Below are positions 57,591 through 64,000 of a stretch of DNA of 64,000 bases, in pieces (the stretch's first letter is position 1; every line of letters begins with the position of its first letter). The notes beneath the pieces were generated by a model. That model had not been told where the DNA came from and searched no databases. It was given only the letters and a program-made list of their open reading frames with translations. This DNA is from Streptomyces canus. Its GTDB lineage: Bacteria; Actinomycetota; Actinomycetes; Streptomycetales; Streptomycetaceae. Where the stretch lies: contig NZ_JAUSWW010000001.1 of NCBI RefSeq assembly GCF_030815415.1, forward strand, positions 2,294,001-2,358,000. Direction: 5' to 3'. Both the position numbers and the translations under genes were made by a program.

Positions 57591-59150
57591 TCAGGCGGTG
57601 AAGCCCGCGACCCTCAGGGCGTGGACGAGGTCCCAGTGGCGCTCCTCCGAGACACCCCGGGCGGCCTCCAGCAGCAGGGGTACGAGGGTCGCCGGGCCGG
57701 GTGCGGCACTGCGGGCCGCTTCCTCGGGGGTACGGACGCGGACGTAGGCGTCGAGCAGCGCCCGCACCTCGCGGCGGCGGCCCTCGGCGGTCAGGCCCAG
57801 TACGGCGGCGCCGATCTCCTCGGCGGGCCGGGCCACGCCCTGGCGCAGGATCTGCTCCCCGTCGCCGCCGCGCCCGGCCTCGACCAGCGCGTCCGCCGCG
57901 GCGACCAGCCGGTCGGCGGGCAGCGAGGCGGCCTCCCAGAGCAGGCTCGCCCAGTCGTGCCCGAGCCCGGCGCGCTGGAGTTCGCCGGCGAGCCGCGGGA
58001 AGCGGGCGGCGGGCCAGTGGGCGGCCTCGACGAGCAGCGCGTGCGCCTCACCGCTGCGTCCCTCCGCACGCAGCCGCACCAGCGTCTCGACCATCTGGAC
58101 GACCTCCCGCCCGGACCCCGCGTCCACCGGCTCGGTCTGCGGCTCCGGCCGCACCTCGGGCTCGTCCGCGGCCCCGGCGAACCGGGCACCTCGCGGAGTA
58201 CGGCGGGTGCGGGCCGCGGGCGGGGGCGGGGCGGGCTCGGCGGCGGGCGGTACGGCGACGGGGGCGGTCTCCTCCTCGGCGATCCCGGCGAAGCGGGCGC
58301 CGCCGCGGCGGCGTCTGCGCTGCTTGGGAGTGGGTTCGGCGGCGGGCGGCGCGTCGACGGTGTCCGTGACCGGCGTCCTGGCCCACCCGGGTCCCCCGGC
58401 GGCTTCCGGAGCGTCGTGAGCGCCGGCCGCGGAACCGGCATCCTGCCCGCCCCACCCGTCCCCCCACCCCGCGTCCTCGTGCCGGACCGCCGCCTCCGCG
58501 GCCGTACCCGCGTCGCGCTGTTGCGGCATGTCCGGGGCCCGGCCGCCCTGCCGGTCCGCGTCGTCCGGGCCGTACTCGTTCTCGATGCGGAACACACCGC
58601 CGATGCGGCCGCGGTGGATCGCCCGGGCCCGGCCCTCCGCCGATCGGTGGTCCAATTGCTGTATCCGGGACCGGAGTTCCGCGCACCGGACGGTCGCCCG
58701 TTCGTGGTCGTCGCGGGCCCAGGCGAGGTCGAGGCGGAGGGCGTCGGCCTGTTCCCGGGAGGTGGCGGCGGCCAGCGCATGACCCAACTGTGCCTGGCGT
58801 TCCGCGGCGTACCGCTGTTCGCGGAGCATGACGTCGAGCCGGTCACCGAGGGCGTCCCGGCCGCCTGGCCGGGCGTCGAACGCGGACAGCGCCGCGGCAT
58901 GCAGGGCCCTGGCGTGTTCGGCCTCGGCGGTGGCGGCGCCCGGACCGTACTCGGTGGCCAGGTCCTGCAGCAGTGCCTCCACCACGTCCCAGGGCGGCAC
59001 TTCACGCCCCTCGAGACAGGCCCGCATGCCGTCGGGGTCGCGCTGCCAGAACACCGCGCACCAGCCGCCGCCCTGGTCCAGGCGCGCCAGCAGACCGTTC
59101 AGGTAGTTCGCGAACTCGCGCACCCGACCCGGGAGTTGATCCACTGCCAT
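57591..59150 (-). CDS. Large Streptomyces-type protein of unknown function with two GARFAG motifs
   Basis: A 519-residue protein in three parts. Residues 1-185 are helical with a conserved-looking head (VREFANYLNGLLARLDQGGGWCAVFWQRDPDGMRACLEGREVPPWD) and a coiled-coil-like stretch (LDLAWARDDHERATVRCAELRSRIQQL). Residues about 190-350 are disordered, rich in Pro, Ala, Gly and charge, with two copies of a basic GARFAG motif (RRRRGGARFAG and TPRGARFAG). Residues about 360-519 are TPR/HEAT-like helices (VVQMVETLVRLRAEGRSGEAHALLVEAAHWPAARFP). Similar Streptomyces proteins are often labelled UL36-like, which says nothing about function. ATG is followed by AVDQLPGRV; the exact start is uncertain. 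Confidence 0.75.
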   Translation of the reverse strand: MAVDQLPGRVREFANYLNGLLARLDQGGGWCAVFWQRDPDGMRACLEGREVPPWDVVEALLQDLATEYGPGAATAEAEHARALHAAALSAFDARPGGRDALGDRLDVMLREQRYAAERQAQLGHALAAATSREQADALRLDLAWARDDHERATVRCAELRSRIQQLDHRSAEGRARAIHRGRIGGVFRIENEYGPDDADRQGGRAPDMPQQRDAGTAAEAAVRHEDAGWGDGWGGQDAGSAAGAHDAPEAAGGPGWARTPVTDTVDAPPAAEPTPKQRRRRRGGARFAGIAEEETAPVAVPPAAEPAPPPPAARTRRTPRGARFAGAADEPEVRPEPQTEPVDAGSGREVVQMVETLVRLRAEGRSGEAHALLVEAAHWPAARFPRLAGELQRAGLGHDWASLLWEAASLPADRLVAAADALVEAGRGGDGEQILRQGVARPAEEIGAAVLGLTAEGRRREVRALLDAYVRVRTPEEAARSAAPGPATLVPLLLEAARGVSEERHWDLVHALRVAGFTA

Positions 59151-59289
59151 CGCACAACTCCCGCCAGACCGGAGTACTCCGGTCCGTAGAAAACACCAGT
59201 TGTGTTACGGCGCGGCTACAGCAGCTTTGCGAACCGGGCGCAAAGATCCCCGGCCGGGCGGTCCGACGCTGTGCGCCCCGCCCCCCCCG

Positions 59290-59541
59290 TCAGGCGGCCA
59301 CCAGCACACTCCGCACCACGAGGTCGTCCATGGACAGCCCCAGCACTCCGGCCAGGGCGGCGACCGTGAAGAACGCGGGCGTCGGCGCCCGGCCGGTCTC
59401 GATCTTCCGGAGGGTCTCCGCGGAGATGCCCGCACGTGCCGCGACATCGGCCATGCTGCGGCCGCCGCGGGCCTCGCGCAGAAACCGGCCGAGCCGCTCG
59501 CCGCGTTCACGCTCTGCCTGGGTCAGTGGGGTGCGTACCAT
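59290..59541 (-). CDS. XRE-family helix-turn-helix regulator
   Basis: An 83-residue protein that is almost entirely a Cro/C1-type HTH: LGRFLREARGGRSMADVAARAGISAETLRKIETGRAPTPAFFTVAALAGVLGLSMDDLV. It is divergent from the methionine aminopeptidase gene, with 32 bases between the start codons and a palindrome there, so it probably regulates both. Its ATG 59541 has no ribosome-binding site, and TATTAG lies nine bases upstream, consistent with a leaderless mRNA. Confidence 0.88.
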   Translation of the reverse strand: MVRTPLTQAERERGERLGRFLREARGGRSMADVAARAGISAETLRKIETGRAPTPAFFTVAALAGVLGLSMDDLVVRSVLVAA

Positions 59542-59553
59542 GACACCATTCTA

Positions 59554-59563
59554 ATACCGGTAT
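59554..59563. promoter_or_regulatory. Palindrome overlapping divergent xre and map promoters
   Basis: ATACCGGTAT, a 10-bp perfect palindrome, lies in the 32-base gap. TATAGT at 59561-59566 is a good -10 for map, seven bases before its ATG. TATTAG on the minus strand (59556-59551) is a -10-like element for xre. One bound XRE dimer could silence both. Confidence 0.55.
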
Positions 59564-59573
59564 AGTAATTGGC

Positions 59574-60347
59574 ATGGTGGAGCTGAAGACGGACACATCG
59601 ATCGACGCCATGCACGAGGCCGGTCAGGTCGTGGGGCGTGCCCTCACGGCCGTACGCAAGGCCTCCGACGTGGGCGTCTCCCTGCTGGAGCTGGACGAGG
59701 TGGCGCACGACGTGCTGCGGGAGGCGGGCGCGTCCTCGCCCTTCCTCGGCTACCGGCCCTCCTTCGCGCCGACCGCCTTCCCGGCCGTCCTCTGCGCCTC
59801 CGTGAACGACGCGATCGTGCACGGCATCCCGACCCGCTACAAGCTGCGTGACGGCGACCTGGTCTCGATGGACTTCGGCGCCGAACTGGGCGGCTGGGTC
59901 GGCGACTCGGCGCTCAGTTTCACGGTCGGCACACCGCGCCCGGCCGACGTGCGCCTGATCGAGACGGCGGAGCGGGCCCTCGCCGCCGGTATCGCGGCCG
60001 CCGTCGTCGGCAACCGCATCGGCGACATCGCGCACGCGATCGGCACGGTGTGCCGCGAGGGCGGGTACGGCATCCCGGACGGCTTCGGCGGACACGGCAT
60101 CGGCCGCCGGATGCACGAGGACCCGGGGGTGCCCAACGAAGGGCGCCCCGGCCGCGGCATGAAGCTGCGCCACGGCATGGTCCTGGCGATCGAGCCGATG
60201 CTGATCGGCGGCGGCACGGACGGCTACCACGCGGACGCGGACGGCTGGACCCTGCGCACCAACGACGGCTCACGCGCGGCACACGCCGAACACACGGTGG
60301 CGATCACGGAAACGGGCCCGAGGATCCTGACGGCACGCGCGGACTGA
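59574..60347 (+). CDS. map: Type I methionine aminopeptidase
   Basis: A 257-residue metalloprotease that removes initiator methionine from nascent proteins. All five metal ligands are present: Asp100, Asp111, His174, Glu207 and Glu239; His83 matches the substrate-binding histidine. The sequence GGHGIGRRMHEDPGVPN is the family signature. It is not in the ribosomal-protein cluster, where the main bacterial map usually lies, so it is probably an additional copy under XRE control. No N-terminal extension or zinc finger. Confidence 0.93.
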   Translation: MVELKTDTSIDAMHEAGQVVGRALTAVRKASDVGVSLLELDEVAHDVLREAGASSPFLGYRPSFAPTAFPAVLCASVNDAIVHGIPTRYKLRDGDLVSMDFGAELGGWVGDSALSFTVGTPRPADVRLIETAERALAAGIAAAVVGNRIGDIAHAIGTVCREGGYGIPDGFGGHGIGRRMHEDPGVPNEGRPGRGMKLRHGMVLAIEPMLIGGGTDGYHADADGWTLRTNDGSRAAHAEHTVAITETGPRILTARAD

Positions 60348-60367
60348 CGCCCGGCGTCCCCAGAGGC

Positions 60368-60428
60368 GAGGGACTGGCAGATCCGTCCCACCGCAGAACC
60401 GGAACCGCAGGTCATCTGCCAATCCCTC
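60368..60428 (+). terminator. Long imperfect hairpin after map
   Basis: GAGGGACTGGCAGAT (60368-60382) pairs with ATCTGCCAATCCCTC (60414-60428) with one mismatch, across a 31-base loop; CCCCCAGCC follows. It starts 20 bases after the map stop and ends 71 bases before the GNAT start. Its long loop makes it an atypical terminator. Confidence 0.45.
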
Positions 60429-60499
60429 CCCCAGCCAGGCCGGGCCGGGGGTGGTCGACGGGCGTACGGGGCTGCCGCGGACGGGAGTTACCCTGCCCC

Positions 60500-61036
60500 A
60501 TGCCGATCGCACCGGGGACCGCCGCCGACGCCGACCGTATCGCCGCGCTGCACACGGCCAGCTGGCGCAGTGCGTACGCCGCGCTCCTGCCCGCCTCCTA
60601 TCTGCACGGCCCGGTGGCCGAGGAGCACCGCGAGCAATGGCGGGCCAGGACGGCCTCGCTCGGCCCCGGCCGGCTGCTTCTCGTCGCGTACGAGGACGGT
60701 GAGCTGCACGGTTTCATCTACCTGCGCACCGCGGCGGACGGTCGTGTCCACGTCAACAACCTGCATGTCCGCCCGGACCGCGTCGGCACCGGTCTCGGCC
60801 GGAGCCTGCTGCGCCGCGGCTTCGCCTGGGCGGCCGCCGCGCACCCGGGCCGGGACGTCTTCCTGGAGGTGCTGCGGGGCAACGATCGTGCGATCGTGTT
60901 CTACGAGGGCCAAGGCGGCCTGCGCACGGCCGAGCGCCCGCTGCGGCTGGCCCCGGACCTCGTGGTGGGCGAGGTGGAGTACACCTGGCCCGCGGCACAG
61001 GTGGGTCGTCCGGGCGAGGACGGGTCAGAGGTGTAG
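60500..61036 (+). CDS. GNAT-family N-acetyltransferase
   Basis: A 178-residue acetyltransferase. First unit: AADADRIAALHTASWRSAYAALLPASYLHGPV. Acetyl-CoA loop: NNLHVRPDRVGTGLGRSLLRRGFAWA (R-x-x-G-x-G). C-terminal strand-helix: FLEVLRGNDRAIVFYEGQGG. Acceptor unknown. ATG 60500 starts a family-sized protein. The gene is 75 bases before the Clp gene on the same strand, so joint transcription is possible. Confidence 0.87.
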   Translation: MPIAPGTAADADRIAALHTASWRSAYAALLPASYLHGPVAEEHREQWRARTASLGPGRLLLVAYEDGELHGFIYLRTAADGRVHVNNLHVRPDRVGTGLGRSLLRRGFAWAAAAHPGRDVFLEVLRGNDRAIVFYEGQGGLRTAERPLRLAPDLVVGEVEYTWPAAQVGRPGEDGSEV

Positions 61037-61110
61037 CCGACTGCCACGTGGGTTACCCGGCCCCGGCACGTCGATCGGCGAGGCGTCCCCGGGCCCTGCG
61101 GGGAGGCCGG

Positions 61111-63666
<2,556 letters not shown>

Positions 63667-64000
63667 CTACGGCGCCGGGTGCACCACCTGCGCCGAGCCG
63701 CCGCCTCGTCGTACCGTCTCGGCCGCCGCGAGCCACTTCCCGTCGGGCAGCCGCTGCACACCGGTCGCCGCACCGATCTCGGGGTTCAGCCTGAACGAGT
63801 GCCCGATGGCCTCCAGCCGGGACCTGAGGCTGCCGGGACTCGTGTCGTTGAAGAGCGCGGGCTCCAGCTCCGTCTGCGCGGCGTTCCGCTGGCTCGCCCG
63901 CGGCGCGGCGATCGCGTCGACGAGCGGTTCGCCCCGGTCCACGAACCGCGTCAGCGTCTGCAGCACGGTGGTGATGATGGTCGCCCCGCCGGGTGAACCG
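63667..64000 (-). CDS. ggt: Gamma-glutamyltransferase, C-terminal part (5' end outside window)
   Basis: The last 110 residues of a Ggt small subunit. The glycine loop GSPGGATIITTVLQT is followed by LTRFVDRGEPLVDAIAAPRASQRN and, near the end, IGHSFRLNPEIGAATGVQRLPDGKWLAAAE, all characteristic of gamma-glutamyltransferase. The enzyme transfers or hydrolyses gamma-glutamyl groups outside the cell or at its surface. The catalytic Thr lies beyond the window. Its stop meets the Clp gene's stop tail to tail, with no intervening bases. Confidence 0.9.
   Translation of the reverse strand, partial: GSPGGATIITTVLQTLTRFVDRGEPLVDAIAAPRASQRNAAQTELEPALFNDTSPGSLRSRLEAIGHSFRLNPEIGAATGVQRLPDGKWLAAAETVRRGGGSAQVVHPAP

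Noticed and set aside
59275..59289. C-rich run at the end of the XRE gene as a phase-variable tract
   Set aside because: It lies at the very end of the gene and an eight-base C-run is unremarkable at this GC content.

Overview
The window is high-GC actinobacterial chromosome, almost certainly Streptomyces. The gene order hbd / tetR / ccr / ecm / mcl / maoC / acd / psd / pssA, the many GTG starts, four-base start/stop overlaps, hairpins without a U-tract, and dispersed GGGGGTCCCCC-type palindromes all fit that genus. I see no rRNA, tRNA, CRISPR array, prophage or intact insertion sequence. Coding density is high and most genes are housekeeping or catabolic.

Layout. 0-7 kb: an MFS efflux pump cut by the left edge, an SRPBCC protein, an Rv2578c-type radical SAM enzyme behind an SOS-like box, a secreted tripeptidyl-aminopeptidase-type hydrolase, RidA, a GNAT enzyme and a HEAT-repeat protein. 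7-18 kb: the ethylmalonyl-CoA pathway (tandem 3-hydroxyacyl-CoA dehydrogenase, TetR regulator, crotonyl-CoA carboxylase/reductase, ethylmalonyl-CoA mutase, CitE-like lyase, MaoC hydratase, acyl-CoA dehydrogenase), followed by phosphatidylserine decarboxylase and synthase. 18-25 kb: a five-gene branched-chain amino acid ABC operon on the minus strand, divergent from a PucR-type regulator, then glycerate kinase. 26-40 kb: a mixed block with several NAD/ADP-ribose enzymes (ADP-ribosylglycohydrolase, Nudix, sirtuin, macrodomain), an ECF42 sigma factor with its DGPF partner, DNA alkylation repair (alkA-type and ogt), a P1B ATPase with a divergent ArsR and MFS gene, and a PAS/GAF/SpoIIE phosphatase.

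40-48 kb: a phytoene-desaturase-like oxidoreductase, an inositol-monophosphatase-family enzyme, a gamma-glutamyltransferase-family enzyme, a methyltransferase, a NarL-type two-component system, an AhpD-like protein and a DUF3558-like secreted protein. 48-57.5 kb: a reductive pyrimidine/hydantoin degradation locus (NCS1 permease, F420-type LLM oxidoreductase, dihydropyrimidinase, two beta-ureidopropionase-like nitrilases, a PucR regulator, an omega-aminotransferase). 57.5-64 kb: a large Streptomyces-specific protein, an XRE regulator divergent from a second-type methionine aminopeptidase, a GNAT enzyme, a ClpC-like AAA+ unfoldase, and a gamma-glutamyltransferase cut by the right edge.

The most unusual signals are small-scale: a 90-bp palindromic repeat inserted in frame in a lipoprotein signal-peptide region; a different 40-nt dispersed palindrome inserted in frame in ogt and present again inside a 243-bp element with 20-bp terminal inverted repeats in the pyrimidine locus; a recognisable ECF42 target promoter; and a pyrimidine locus in which an F420-type enzyme stands where dihydropyrimidine dehydrogenase would be expected.
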